Positions 25,207 to 34,384 of a stretch of DNA of 64,000 bases are shown here, one piece after another. Origin of the DNA: Rhodococcus opacus (lineage in GTDB: Bacteria; Actinomycetota; Actinomycetes; Mycobacteriales; Mycobacteriaceae); the NCBI RefSeq assembly GCF_012396235.1, contig NZ_JAAXPA010000016.1, positions 107,599 to 171,598 of the forward strand. Reading direction: 5' to 3'. The translations under genes and the position numbers were made by a program. How positions within the stretch are numbered: the first letter of the stretch is position 1; each line of letters starts with the position of its first letter. Under the pieces are notes generated by a model. The model made no database searches. It saw only the letters and a list, made by a program, of their open reading frames with translations, and was not told where the DNA came from.

Positions 25207-26607
25207 TCAGACCTTCGCGTTCGCTTTCGCCTTCGTGAGCGCGACATCCTCCTTGTCGAGGTCGATCAGGGGAGTGCGGGAGTTCTCCTTGGCGGTGGAG
25301 GCAGAAGCCGCGGCGATGAGCGCGCAGACGGCGGTGAAGATCGCCACCGGCACCCAGTTCTTCGGGTCGGCGCCGCGCAGTGCCTGGGCGATGGTCGGAG
25401 CGAATCCGGCGAGAGCGAAACCGAGCTGCGTGCCGATCGCCATACCGGAGTAGCGAACCCGCGACGAGAACATCTCGGCGTAGAACGCCGGCCAGATGGC
25501 GTTGGTCCCGGCGTAGACGCCACCCATCAGCAGGATGCCGGCGAGGAAGATCATCGCCACGTTGCCGGTGCCGATCGCGGCGAAGTACAGGAAGATTCCG
25601 GCGGCCGAACCGATCGCGCCACCGATGAACACCGGCTTGCGGCCGATCCGGTCGGACAGCATGCCGAGCAGCGGCTGCGAGACCAGGGCCACCGCGTTGG
25701 CGGCGATCGCGACCCACAGCATGGTCGTGCGGCTCATCCCGATCTCGGGGGTGGTGGCGTAGGCGAGGCCGAACACGGAGAACACGGTGCTGACGACGGC
25801 GATGAACGCGCAGAAGACCACACGGAGAACGTCACGCCAGTGCGTGCGGAAGAGGTCGACGACGGGCAGCGGGGCGGGCGTCTCGTCCAGTGCTTCCTTG
25901 TTGGCGATGAAGATCTCGGGCTCTTCGAGCTTGCGACGCACGATGTAGGCGACGACGAGGACGAGGAGGCTGCACCAGAACGGGACGCGCCAGCCCCAGC
26001 TGTAGAGGGTCTCGTCGGGCAGCGCCGCGACGGGGATGAACGCGAGGCTCGCGACGATGAAGCCGGCCTGGGTACCGGTGAGCGTCCAGCTGCAGAAGAA
26101 GCCGCGACGGTGGGCGGGGGAGTGCTCGAGGGTGAGTGAGCCCGCACCCGACTGTTCGCCGGCCGCGGAGACGCCCTGGCAGATGCGCAGGAGCACCAGT
26201 AGCACCGGGCCGACCATTCCGGCCTGCTCGGACGACGGCAGACAGCCGATCAGGAACGTGACGACGCCCATGAGAACCAGGCAGAACATCATCACCTTCT
26301 TGCGTCCGGCCCGGTCGCCGAAGTGTCCGACGAACACGGCGCCGATCGGACGCGCGATGTAGGAGATGCCGAAGGTGGCCAGCGACAGCAGCAGCGGATT
26401 CTTCGATCCCTCGAAGAACACGTGCGGGAAGACCAGCGCAGCAGCCGAGGCGAAGATGTAGAAGTCGTAGTACTCGAGCAGGCTGCCGAAGAAGGCGGCC
26501 TTCGCGGCCTTCTTCGCGTTGGTGGGATCAGCGTTGGGGTCGACGGAGGAGCGGCCTTTGCCGTCACCGTTTCGACCGGAGACGCCGGTGCCGTAGTCGA
26601 TGGTCAT
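25207..26607 (-). CDS. MHS-family MFS transporter, probable shikimate/quinate uptake
   Basis: A 466-residue, 12-helix proton symporter of the metabolite:H+ symporter group. Typical features are SLLEYYDFYIFASAAALVF in helix 1, GHFGDRAGRKKVM in the loop after helix 2, and GVSAAGEQSGAGSLTLEHSP before helix 5. MHS members carry shikimate, 2-oxoglutarate, dicarboxylates or aromatic acids. The shikimate-type dehydrogenase gene nearby makes shikimate or quinate the best guess. The ATG has AGGAG 6 bases upstream; the longer open frame is not used. It has its own promoter and follows the TetR gene on the same strand. Confidence 0.87.
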   Translation of the reverse strand: MTIDYGTGVSGRNGDGKGRSSVDPNADPTNAKKAAKAAFFGSLLEYYDFYIFASAAALVFPHVFFEGSKNPLLLSLATFGISYIARPIGAVFVGHFGDRAGRKKVMMFCLVLMGVVTFLIGCLPSSEQAGMVGPVLLVLLRICQGVSAAGEQSGAGSLTLEHSPAHRRGFFCSWTLTGTQAGFIVASLAFIPVAALPDETLYSWGWRVPFWCSLLVLVVAYIVRRKLEEPEIFIANKEALDETPAPLPVVDLFRTHWRDVLRVVFCAFIAVVSTVFSVFGLAYATTPEIGMSRTTMLWVAIAANAVALVSQPLLGMLSDRIGRKPVFIGGAIGSAAGIFLYFAAIGTGNVAMIFLAGILLMGGVYAGTNAIWPAFYAEMFSSRVRYSGMAIGTQLGFALAGFAPTIAQALRGADPKNWVPVAIFTAVCALIAAASASTAKENSRTPLIDLDKEDVALTKAKANAKV

Positions 26608-26679
26608 CGATACTCCTGGGGAGCGAGGAAAGTGAACACGGGCGGCTCGGAAGAGCAGGTGTTCGTAGGTCGTAGAAGC

Positions 26680-26709
26680 AAGGTAACCCCGGTCACAGCC
26701 TCGAGTCAA
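26680..26709 (-). promoter_or_regulatory. Promoter of the MHS transporter gene
   Basis: On the minus strand TTGACT (26709-26704), 18 bases and TACCTT (26685-26680) predict a start near 26672 and a leader of about 65 bases. A TAGTT-containing stretch upstream (26725-26735) resembles part of the TetR operator. Confidence 0.5.
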
Positions 26710-26729
26710 TAATGGTCGAAATGGTTAGT

Positions 26730-27407
26730 TCATAATTTCCCGGGCTGCTGCAGGTACGCCAGGACGACGTCGCCGATCATTGCGCGCAGGTGGGGGCGGT
26801 TCTCCGCGCCGGTGAGATCCCAGTCGAACAGCGCCTTGAACGTGTACCGATTCGCCACCCGGAAGACGCAGTACGAGCTGATGAGCATGTGGATGTCGAG
26901 CGCCGTCGTGTCGGTGCGGAAGATGCCCGCCTCCTGTCCTCGCTGGAGGATCCGCTCGAGCGTGCGAATCGCCGGAGCCTGCGTCTCGGGGAGCCCCTCG
27001 GCCTGGACGAGGTTGGCGCCGCGATTCGTGTTCTCGATCGCGACGAGACGGATGAAGTCCGGGTGGGCCTCGTGATGGTCGAACGTCAGCTCGGCGAGCG
27101 CGCGGATCGCCTCGGTCGGCTCGAGGTGGTCGACGTCGAGCTGGGACTCCTCGTAGCGGATCTCCTCGTAGGCCCGCTGCAGTACTGCCCGGTACAGCCC
27201 CTCCTTGTCGCCGAAGTAGTAGTAGAGCATCCGCTTCGTGGTGGCGGTCTTCGCCGCGATCTCGTCGATGCGGGCCCCGGTCAGGCCCTTGTCGGCGAAT
27301 TCCGTCATCGCCACCCGCAGGATGTTCTCCCGGGTCTTCTCGGGGTTACGGGTCCGTTTGACCGTTTCCTTCTCGGAGGTCGCGCCCGTCGTCTCGCTTC
27401 GTGTCAT
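26730..27407 (-). CDS. TetR family regulator, probably of shikimate/quinate use
   Basis: A 225-residue regulator. The helix-turn-helix is near residues 20-70 (RENILRVAMTEFADKGLTGARIDEIA, then TKRMLYYYFGDKEGLY). The C-terminal domain (about 90-215) resembles TetR_C_29 members. It is divergent from the shikimate/quinate dehydrogenase gene and upstream of the MHS transporter gene, so it probably controls both. The ATG with AGGAG 8 bases upstream is chosen over an in-frame extension. A palindrome lies in the divergent gap. Confidence 0.87.
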   Translation of the reverse strand: MTRSETTGATSEKETVKRTRNPEKTRENILRVAMTEFADKGLTGARIDEIAAKTATTKRMLYYYFGDKEGLYRAVLQRAYEEIRYEESQLDVDHLEPTEAIRALAELTFDHHEAHPDFIRLVAIENTNRGANLVQAEGLPETQAPAIRTLERILQRGQEAGIFRTDTTALDIHMLISSYCVFRVANRYTFKALFDWDLTGAENRPHLRAMIGDVVLAYLQQPGKL

Positions 27408-27465
27408 CGGTGAAACTCCTGCCTGTGCTGTCTTCCGCGCGGTATGGAGGTATGCTACCGTGACA

Positions 27466-27483
27466 TAACTCACTAGATAGTTA
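27466..27483. promoter_or_regulatory. Candidate TetR operator
   Basis: TAACTCACTAGATAGTTA contains nested symmetry, TAACT/AGTTA outside and ACTA-GA-TAGT inside. Its AT-richness stands out against the surroundings, and it lies between the divergent TetR and dehydrogenase genes. Confidence 0.5.
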
Positions 27484-27517
27484 ATTAGCTCCCAGTCCTC
27501 TCCCGGAAGTGATCGCC

Positions 27518-28432
27518 ATGACCTCTCGTGACCTCGATGCCCCCACCGCTCGCCCGTCGTACCTGTGCGGTCTGATCGGCACCGGGATCTCGAAATCGCT
27601 GACCCCGCCGCTCCACGAGGCCGAGGGTCGCGTGCAGGGCGTCGGGTACGTCTACCGGATCCTCGACCTCGACACGTTGGGCGTGGGCGTCGAGGGACTG
27701 CCGCAGCTCCTCTCGGCCGCCAAACTCCTCGGGTTCAACGGGCTCAACATCACGCACCCGTGCAAGCAGGCCGTCATTCCGCTGCTCGACGACCTCTCCG
27801 ACGACGCGCGCAAGCTCGGCGCGGTCAACACGGTCCACATCGACGGCGGGCGCCTGATCGGCCACAACACCGACTGGTCCGGATTCGCGCGCAACATGGA
27901 CGAGGGTCTCGAAGGCGCGCCCATGAACCGCGTCGTGCAACTCGGGGCCGGTGGGGCCGGCGCGGCCGTCGCCTATGCCGCGCTGACCCGGGGTGTCGGA
28001 CACTTCACGATCATCGACGCCGACGCCGCGCGCTCGAAGGATCTGCGCGATTCGCTCGCCGAACTGTTCCCGGACCGGGAAATCGCTGCCGGCGACCTCT
28101 CCGCCGTTCCCGCCGCCGTCGGTGCGGCCCAGGGCCTCATCCACGCGACGCCGATCGGCATGGCGGCCCACCCCGGCATGGCACTCGACGCCGCGCTGCT
28201 GCGCCCCGACCTGTGGGTCGCGGACGTCGTCTACCGTCCCGCCGAAACCGAACTCCTCCGCCGCGCCCGCGAGATCGGCGCCCGGACTCTCAGCGGAATC
28301 GGCATGACCATCGGTCAGGCCGTCGACTCCTTCCGGATCTTCACCGGCCTCGAGCCGGACGCCCAGCGGATGCGTGAGCACATGGGTCTGCTGTTGCAGG
28401 CAGAGGACGCCGCCGCGCTCGCCGGCGCGTAA
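27518..28432 (+). CDS. Shikimate/quinate dehydrogenase (AroE/QsuD-like)
   Basis: A 304-residue NAD(P)-dependent enzyme interconverting shikimate and 3-dehydroshikimate, and probably quinate and 3-dehydroquinate. Substrate-binding residues sit in GISKSLTPPLHEAEG. The catalytic lysine is in LNITHPCKQ, the paired Asp in HNTDWSGFARN, and the nucleotide fold in LGAGGAGAAVAYA. The HPCKQ wording and the GVGYVYR segment match catabolic QsuD-type enzymes rather than biosynthetic AroE. The ATG has GGAAG about 8 bases upstream; a GTG three codons earlier is possible. It is paired with a divergent TetR gene, and an MHS transporter gene is adjacent. Confidence 0.88.
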   Translation: MTSRDLDAPTARPSYLCGLIGTGISKSLTPPLHEAEGRVQGVGYVYRILDLDTLGVGVEGLPQLLSAAKLLGFNGLNITHPCKQAVIPLLDDLSDDARKLGAVNTVHIDGGRLIGHNTDWSGFARNMDEGLEGAPMNRVVQLGAGGAGAAVAYAALTRGVGHFTIIDADAARSKDLRDSLAELFPDREIAAGDLSAVPAAVGAAQGLIHATPIGMAAHPGMALDAALLRPDLWVADVVYRPAETELLRRAREIGARTLSGIGMTIGQAVDSFRIFTGLEPDAQRMREHMGLLLQAEDAAALAGA

Positions 28433-28513
28433 AGCACCTGCACCCCATTTCTGCACCCGCACCGCTTTTCGCGAAAACGGGTGCGGATGCAGAGAAAGGG
28501 ATTCGCGCAGACT

Positions 28514-29011
28514 GTGACCGTGAGGTTATTGCTGCTGGCCGACACCCATGTCCCGAAGCGGGCACGAGACCTGCCCGCCCGGGTGTGGGACGAGGTCGAC
28601 CGCGCCGACGTGGTGATCCACGCCGGCGACTGGGTCGATCTCCCCACTTTCGAGGCCTTGCAGGCGCGATCGGCGCGGCTCGTGGCGTGCTGGGGCAACA
28701 ACGACGGCGAGGAACTGCGCGCCCTGATGCCCGAGCGGGCGGACGTGAGCCTGGCCGGGGTGCGCATCACCGTCGTGCACGAGACCGGGGCCTCCGCCGG
28801 CAGGGAGAAACGGATGTCGGCCGCCTACCCGGACACCGACGTCCTGATCTTCGGGCACAGCCACATTCCCTGGGACACCACCACGGAAACCGGACTGCGA
28901 CTGCTGAACCCGGGATCACCGACGGATCGGCGACGGCAGCCGCACTGCACGTACATGACCGCCACCGTCCGCGACGGTGAACTCGGCGACGTCGAATTAC
29001 ACCGGCTGTGA
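28514..29011 (+). CDS. YfcE/MJ0936-type metallophosphoesterase
   Basis: A 165-residue calcineurin-like phosphodiesterase. The metal-binding motifs follow the family order: DTHVPK near residue 10, HAGDWVD near 36-42, GNND near 62-65, HE near 89 and FGHSHIPW near 110-117. The proteins of this group hydrolyse phosphodiesters; the physiological substrate is not known. The GTG start is chosen because the protein family begins at VRLLLLADTH; the frame extends 11 codons upstream. It is the last plus-strand gene before a strong hairpin. Confidence 0.85.
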   Translation: MTVRLLLLADTHVPKRARDLPARVWDEVDRADVVIHAGDWVDLPTFEALQARSARLVACWGNNDGEELRALMPERADVSLAGVRITVVHETGASAGREKRMSAAYPDTDVLIFGHSHIPWDTTTETGLRLLNPGSPTDRRRQPHCTYMTATVRDGELGDVELHRL

Positions 29012-29064
29012 CGAGCCCGACTGCTCCGTGGCAGCCGTGGACGTCCATTCTCGGCCCAGAATGG

Positions 29065-29101
29065 GCATCGGCGGGCAGGCACGAAGCCTGCCCGCCGATG
29101 C
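29065..29101. terminator. Hairpin terminator between convergent phosphoesterase and pcaF genes
   Basis: Perfect 16-base arms (29065-29080, 29086-29101) enclose the loop ACGAA. It lies midway in the 109-base gap and can serve both strands. Confidence 0.8.
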
Positions 29102-29120
29102 GTGCATTCGAGGCGCTGGA

Positions 29121-30332
29121 TCAGACCCGCTCGAACACCGCGGCCAGTCCCTGGCCGCCGCCGATGCACATGGTCTCGAGCCCGTAGCGGGATTCGCGAC
29201 GGTCCATCTCCCGCAGGAGGGTGGCGAGAATGCGGCCGCCGGTGGCGCCGACGGGGTGTCCGAGGGAGATGCCGGATCCGTTGGGGTTGAGGCGTTCGTC
29301 GGTAGGGTCGAGGTCCCAGCTGCGGAGGACGGCGAGGGTCTGTGCGGCGAAGGCCTCGTTCAGTTCGATGACCCCCATGTCGGACAGCGACAGTCCGAGC
29401 TGACCGAGGGCCTTCTCCGTGGCGGGCACCGGGCCGATGCCCATGGTGCGCGGCGGGACGCCGGCCACGGCCCAGGACGCCATGCGAGCGAGGGGCTTCA
29501 GTCCGAGTTCCTTCGCCTTCTCGGCGGTCGTCACGATGCACACGGCGGCACCGTCGTTCTGCCCGCTGGCGTTGCCTGCGGTGACGGTGGAGGCGGAGTC
29601 GATCTTGGAGCGGATGGCGCGGAGCTTCGACAGCGACTCCACCGTGGTGTCGGCGCGGGGGTGCTCGTCCTTGTCGACGACGAGCGGGTCCGACTTGCGT
29701 TGCGGCACCGTCACTCCGACGATTTCCTCGGCGAAGCGTCCCGATTCCTGTGCGGCGACGGCACGCTGGTGCGACTGCACGGCGAGCGCGTCCTGGTCCT
29801 CACGGCTGATGTCGAACTCGGCGCGCAGGTTCTCGGCGGTCTCGATCATGCCGCCGGGCACGGGGAAGTTCGCACCGCCGGCGGTGACGCGGGCGCGGGC
29901 GAGCCGGTCCGCGAGTTGCACCCCTTCGCCCTTGACGCCCCAGCGGATGTTCGGGTTGGTGTAGAACTCGGCCTGGCTCATGGATTCGGCGCCACCGGCG
30001 AGGACGAGGTTGTTGCCGCCGGACGCCACCTGGAGCACTGCGGTGATGACGGCTTGCAGACCGGATCCGCAGCGGCGATCCACCTGCATGCCGGGGACGT
30101 CGATGCCGAGTCCGGCGTCGAGGGCCGCGATCCGGCCGATGGCCGGGGCTTCCCCGCCCGGGGACGCCTGGCCCAGGATGACGTCGTCGATCTGGCTGCC
30201 CTCGATGCCGGTGCGTTCGACGAGCGCCGTGATGACGGTGGCCGCGAGGCTCTGAGGGGTGATGTCCTTGAACATTCCGCCGAAGCGCCCGACCGGCGTT
30301 CGCAGGGGCTCGCAGATGACGACGTCACGCAT
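29121..30332 (-). CDS. pcaF: Beta-ketoadipyl-CoA thiolase
   Basis: A 403-residue thiolase that cleaves 3-oxoadipyl-CoA to succinyl-CoA and acetyl-CoA, the last step of the beta-ketoadipate pathway. The nucleophile is C88 in [11 protein letters not shown], with the His of [11 protein letters not shown] and the Cys of [15 protein letters not shown] sequence (here [11 protein letters not shown]) completing the site. The ATG with AAAGG 7 bases upstream is chosen. It is the last gene of the pcaHGBLRF unit, 36 bases after pcaR. Confidence 0.93.
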   Translation of the reverse strand: MRDVVICEPLRTPVGRFGGMFKDITPQSLAATVITALVERTGIEGSQIDDVILGQASPGGEAPAIGRIAALDAGLGIDVPGMQVDRRCGSGLQAVITAVLQVASGGNNLVLAGGAESMSQAEFYTNPNIRWGVKGEGVQLADRLARARVTAGGANFPVPGGMIETAENLRAEFDISREDQDALAVQSHQRAVAAQESGRFAEEIVGVTVPQRKSDPLVVDKDEHPRADTTVESLSKLRAIRSKIDSASTVTAGNASGQNDGAAVCIVTTAEKAKELGLKPLARMASWAVAGVPPRTMGIGPVPATEKALGQLGLSLSDMGVIELNEAFAAQTLAVLRSWDLDPTDERLNPNGSGISLGHPVGATGGRILATLLREMDRRESRYGLETMCIGGGQGLAAVFERV

Positions 30333-30368
30333 GGAAAGACCTTTCATGAAGTTTCCTCGGGCACTGCG

Positions 30369-31166
30369 TCAGCGATTGACGGTGGCGAGGTCCTGTTCGA
30401 TGTCGGTTGCGGTGACCCGCAGCGACGGGATGAGATCGGAATGCAGATCCTCGAGGCTGTATCGCGCGGCCGGAGTGGAGATGTTCACCGCGGCGACGGT
30501 CAGCCCGGAGGCGTTGCGGATCGGGGCGGCCATCGACCGCAGGCCTGCCTCGAGTTCCTGGTCGAGAACGCAGATACCGTCCGCGCGGACCGCGAGAATC
30601 GCAGCCTTCAGGTCGTCGCGGGCCGTGATCGTGCGTTCGGTGAGCCGCTGGATGTCGAGCTTCTCGAGGTAGGCGTCGAGTTCGTCGTCGGGCAGTCCCG
30701 CCAGCAGGACCCGGCCCATCGAGGTGGCGTACGCGGGGAGCCGGGTACCGATGGTGATGCCCACCGTCATGATCCGGCTGACGGGCACCCGGGCGACGTA
30801 GACGATGTCGGCACCGTCGAGGATCGACACCGACGACGACTCGTGGACCTTGTGGCTCAGCCTCTCGAGGTGCGGCTGCGCGACCTCCGGCAGCGACAGG
30901 CTCGACAGGTAGCTGTATCCGAGTTCGAGCACCCGCGGGGTGAGCCAGAACGCGGAACCGTCCGTGGCCACGTAGCCGAGCTCGACGAGGGTGAGCAGAA
31001 ATCGGCGTGCGGTGGCACGGGTCAGGTCGGTGGCGCGGGCGACGTCACTGAGCGTGCGCCGCTGATTCCGGTTGTCGAAGCAGCGGATCACGGCGAGGCC
31101 CCGGGCCAGCGACTGCACGTAGTCGGGGGACGGGAGGATCTTCTCCGTCGGTTCGGTAGCGGTCAT
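30369..31166 (-). CDS. pcaR: IclR family regulator of the pca genes
   Basis: A 265-residue IclR-type regulator. A winged helix (about residues 15-75, LARGLAVIRCF, TLSDVARATDLTRATARRFLLTL) is followed by an effector domain (about 85-255) with GTRLPAYATSMGRVLLAG and the DQELEAGLRSMAAP segment. Such proteins respond to beta-ketoadipate or protocatechuate and control pca genes. Its ATG overlaps the pcaL stop (ATGA), so it is made from the same transcript as the enzymes. Candidate operators are the GTTC-N7-GAAC sites between pcaH and pcaI. Confidence 0.9.
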   Translation of the reverse strand: MTATEPTEKILPSPDYVQSLARGLAVIRCFDNRNQRRTLSDVARATDLTRATARRFLLTLVELGYVATDGSAFWLTPRVLELGYSYLSSLSLPEVAQPHLERLSHKVHESSSVSILDGADIVYVARVPVSRIMTVGITIGTRLPAYATSMGRVLLAGLPDDELDAYLEKLDIQRLTERTITARDDLKAAILAVRADGICVLDQELEAGLRSMAAPIRNASGLTVAAVNISTPAARYSLEDLHSDLIPSLRVTATDIEQDLATVNR

Positions 31167-32365
31167 GTCTGCGAATTCTCCTCCGTGGCCCCGGTGTCGG
31201 TGGAGGACAGGTCGGCGAGGGCCTGTTTGCCGAGCGCGAACCCGAGATTGCTGTTGGGCACTCCGGCGTAGACGGCGGTGTGCAGGAGCACCTCGCCGAT
31301 GGTGTCGGCGTCGACACCCGCGCGGAGGGCGGCGCGGATGTGCATGTCGAGTTCGTGCTCGTTTCCGACCGCGGTGAGGACGGCGATCGTGAGCAGCCGC
31401 CGCAACTCGTGGTCCAGCCCGGGGCGCGACCAGATGTCGCCCCACGCGGTGCGGGTGATGAAGTCCTGGAACGGTGCCGTGAAGTCGGTGGTTCCCGCCA
31501 CGGAGCGATCCACATGCGCGTCGCCGAGAACCGAGCGGCGCACCGTCATTCCCTGTGCGTGCGCGGCGCGACGTCCGCGCGCGTACCCGCCGCCGGCGAT
31601 GTGTTCGCGCAGCAGCGCCGTGACGGCGCCTGCCTGCTCGAGGTTCGCGACGTGGGCGGCGGGGGAGAGTACCTCGAACCGGGCACCGGTGATGCCGTCC
31701 GCGAGGATCTGCATGACCGACGGCGGGGTGGACGGATCCTCCTCACCCGCGATCACCAGCGTCGGCGCGCTGATGCGGGACAGGTCGGCGGTGAAATCCC
31801 AGTCCGCGAGGGCGTCGCAGCACGCGGCGTATCCCTCGGGGGACGTCGACGCGATCATCTCGCGGTAGTGCCGGACGAATTCCGGATCACGCTTGGCGAG
31901 CCCCTCGCTGAACCACCGGGCGACAACGGCGTCCGCGAGCGACTCCGGACCGTCGGTGCGCGATGCCGCTGCCCGCTCGGTCCAAGCCTGCGGTTCACCG
32001 AATTTCGCGGCGGTGCACAGCAGCGACAGCGACAGCACCCGGCGCGGAGTGTGCGCGCCGAGCCACTGGGCGATCGCACCGCCCATGGACAGTCCGACGA
32101 AGTGGGCGGCGTCCACGCCGAGCGAGTCGAGCAGGGCGAGAACGTCCTCGGACAGGTCGCGGACGGAGTACGGGCCGTCCGGTGCCGGCGACTCGCCGTG
32201 GCCGCGTTGATCGACGGCGACCACCCGGCATTCGTCGGACAGCGCCGCGATTTGCGGGTCCCACATGGACCGGTTGGAACCGAGCGATCCGAGCAGGACC
32301 ACGACGGGGGCGTCCGCCGCGCCGTTTCGGGGTCCGGAGATTTCGTGTGCGAGTGCGACTGTCAT
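31163..32365 (-). CDS. pcaL: Fused 3-oxoadipate enol-lactonase / 4-carboxymuconolactone decarboxylase
   Basis: A 400-residue two-domain enzyme covering two successive steps of protocatechuate breakdown. Residues 1 to about 255 are an alpha/beta hydrolase with the nucleophile Ser in VGLSMGGAIAQ, the PcaD part. Residues from about 275 are the carboxymuconolactone decarboxylase, the PcaC part, with RSVLGDAHVDRS and GLDHELRRLLTIAVL. The fusion is typical of Streptomyces and Rhodococcus. The ATG overlaps the pcaB stop by 4 bases, and the stop overlaps pcaR. Confidence 0.94.
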   Translation of the reverse strand: MTVALAHEISGPRNGAADAPVVVLLGSLGSNRSMWDPQIAALSDECRVVAVDQRGHGESPAPDGPYSVRDLSEDVLALLDSLGVDAAHFVGLSMGGAIAQWLGAHTPRRVLSLSLLCTAAKFGEPQAWTERAAASRTDGPESLADAVVARWFSEGLAKRDPEFVRHYREMIASTSPEGYAACCDALADWDFTADLSRISAPTLVIAGEEDPSTPPSVMQILADGITGARFEVLSPAAHVANLEQAGAVTALLREHIAGGGYARGRRAAHAQGMTVRRSVLGDAHVDRSVAGTTDFTAPFQDFITRTAWGDIWSRPGLDHELRRLLTIAVLTAVGNEHELDMHIRAALRAGVDADTIGEVLLHTAVYAGVPNSNLGFALGKQALADLSSTDTGATEENSQT

Positions 32366-33723
32366 CGCGTTCCTTCCCGGCCGCGGGCCACTGTCTCCAG
32401 TGCGCGGTCGACGATGTCGTGGGCGTGGCCGAGGTATCCGGCGGGGTCGAGCAGGGCGCGGATCTCGTCCGCCTGCAGGTATTCGAGGAGCCCCGGATCC
32501 TCGTCGAGAGGGCTTCCGGTCTCGCACGCGGCGGTCACGAGGTCGCGCGCGTTGTCGGTGCGGGCGGACAGGGCGCCGGTGACTCGTTCCGCGAGGAGCA
32601 GGCCGCCGGTGATGTCGAGGTTGCGGGCCATCGCATCGGGGTGGACGTTCAGTCCGCCGAGCGAGTCGGCGATGCGCGCGACGGCTCCGCCGGTGAGGCG
32701 CAGCAGGTCCGTGAGCGTTTCCCACTCGGCGTGCCAGGCACCCGCGGCGCGCTGCTGCTCGTGATCCATCGAGCCGAGGATCGTCGCGACGAGTCCCGGG
32801 GTGCGGCGAGCCGCGGCACGGGCCGCGATCGCGGCGACCGGATTGCGCTTGTGCGGCATGGCCGACGAACCGCCGGGTGACCCTTCGCTGACCTCACCGA
32901 CCTCGGTGGACGACAGGAACACGATGTCGGTGGCGATCTTGGACACCGCGCCCGCGGCCGTTCCGAGCGCCGACGCGAGCAGTGCGATGCGGGTGCGATC
33001 GGTGTGCCAGGGCACGTCCTGACGTGCCAGCCCGAGTTCGTCGGCGAGCACGTCGGCGACGTCGAGGCCGTGCGGGTAGAGCGCAGCGGACGTGCCGGCC
33101 GCACCTCCCAGTTGCACGGGGAGGCCGTCCAGTGCGTCGAACAGCGCGCGAGAAGCCCTGTGCAACGCCGTCATCCACCCGGCGGCGAGCACGCCGAACG
33201 TGGTGGGGAGGGCCTGCTGGCCGAGTGTGCGGCCGGCGGTCGGGGTGTCGCGCTGGGCCCGTGCGAGCGCCTCGGCGCACAGCACCGCCTCGTCGAGGGA
33301 CGCCAGGATGTGCGCCCCCGACCGGCGGCACAGCAGCATCAGGGCGGTGTCGAGAATGTCCTGACTCGTGGCGCCCTTGTGCACATGGCTTCCGGGCGCT
33401 CCGAGATCGGCGGCAGCGACCTCGCCGCGGAGCAGTTTCACCAGCGGGATCACGGGATTACCCCCCGCTGCGGCCGCCTCGCCGAGGGCGCCCACATCCA
33501 CGGATCCCTCGGCGACGACGCGCGCGAACACCGACGAAATGGCGTCGGCGGACGCGGCGGGGATGACGTCGCATTTCGCTTCCGCCCGGGCCAGTGCGGC
33601 CTCGACCTCGACCATCGCGGTGACCCACGCCCGGTCCGAGAGCAGTGCCGACAACTCGCCGGCACCGAACGTCGGATCGAACAGGGCACCCCGGGAAGGC
33701 TCCGGAGAGTTCACGCGCGACAC
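32362..33723 (-). CDS. pcaB: 3-carboxy-cis,cis-muconate cycloisomerase
   Basis: A 453-residue enzyme of the fumarase/aspartase superfamily that closes 3-carboxymuconate to 4-carboxymuconolactone. The superfamily signature GSSAMPHKRNP is near residues 287-297, and the other conserved regions GSHVHKGATSQDI and TLGQQALPTTFG are present. It lies 19 bases after pcaG and is coupled to pcaL. The length is normal for bacterial PcaB. Confidence 0.94.
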   Translation of the reverse strand: MSRVNSPEPSRGALFDPTFGAGELSALLSDRAWVTAMVEVEAALARAEAKCDVIPAASADAISSVFARVVAEGSVDVGALGEAAAAGGNPVIPLVKLLRGEVAAADLGAPGSHVHKGATSQDILDTALMLLCRRSGAHILASLDEAVLCAEALARAQRDTPTAGRTLGQQALPTTFGVLAAGWMTALHRASRALFDALDGLPVQLGGAAGTSAALYPHGLDVADVLADELGLARQDVPWHTDRTRIALLASALGTAAGAVSKIATDIVFLSSTEVGEVSEGSPGGSSAMPHKRNPVAAIAARAAARRTPGLVATILGSMDHEQQRAAGAWHAEWETLTDLLRLTGGAVARIADSLGGLNVHPDAMARNLDITGGLLLAERVTGALSARTDNARDLVTAACETGSPLDEDPGLLEYLQADEIRALLDPAGYLGHAHDIVDRALETVARGREGTR

Positions 33724-33742
33724 CTTTCTGGGTTGTGAACGG

Positions 33743-34384
33743 TTACAGGGCGAAGAACGGGGTTTCCCGTCCTTCTGTGTTCTGCACGTGGATCGTCAGG
33801 TGGTATCCGCGATCCGTCTTCTCCGCGATCAGCTTGGGGCGATCTGCTTCCGGGACGGCGGAGAGCACGGGGTCCGATGCGTGCGCGTCCGTGTCCTCGG
33901 GGAAGTAGAGCCGCGTGTACAGCCGCTCGAGCATGCCGCGGGCGAACAGTCCGACGTTGATGTGCGGAGCCTCGACGGCGCCGTCCTCGGCGGGAAGTGC
34001 GCCCGGCTTGACCGTGTGCACCACGATAGTGCCGCTCTCGTCGGCGAACACGCGTGCCAGGCTGCGGAATCCGGCGGGGGTCGCCTCGGCGGCACCGCGG
34101 GGATCGGTCGGGCTGTTGAACCGGCCGGCCGCATCCGCCTGCCAGGTTTCGATCATCGCGTCGCCGATGGGCTGTCCGGCGCCGTCGATGACGTTGAAGG
34201 ACACGTCGATTCGTCCCGGCGCATCCTCGGGGACGGCCTCGCCGCTGTTCTCCCACGTGGGGAACAGGCCGATGTGGACGTACGGGCCGACGGTCTGGGA
34301 CGGGGTGACGCCGAACGGCACCTCGTCCTGGCTCTTGGCGAAGACCGGGTAGCGGGGGGCGTCGGGGTTCTGGGTGTCGATCAT
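33743..34384 (-). CDS. pcaG: Protocatechuate 3,4-dioxygenase alpha subunit
   Basis: A 213-residue subunit of the intradiol dioxygenase that opens protocatechuate to 3-carboxy-cis,cis-muconate. The family fold shows in TPSQTVGPYVHIGL and APHINVGLFARGML; as usual for the alpha subunit, the iron ligands are missing. The ATG overlaps the pcaH stop by one base (TGATG), so the two subunits are made in step. The open frame continues through pcaH but is not coding there. Confidence 0.94.
   Translation of the reverse strand: MIDTQNPDAPRYPVFAKSQDEVPFGVTPSQTVGPYVHIGLFPTWENSGEAVPEDAPGRIDVSFNVIDGAGQPIGDAMIETWQADAAGRFNSPTDPRGAAEATPAGFRSLARVFADESGTIVVHTVKPGALPAEDGAVEAPHINVGLFARGMLERLYTRLYFPEDTDAHASDPVLSAVPEADRPKLIAEKTDRGYHLTIHVQNTEGRETPFFAL

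Noticed and set aside
28977..31271. A 764-codon plus-strand frame opposite pcaF and pcaR
   Set aside because: The opposite strand encodes complete, overlapping pca genes; this frame is a codon-bias artefact.
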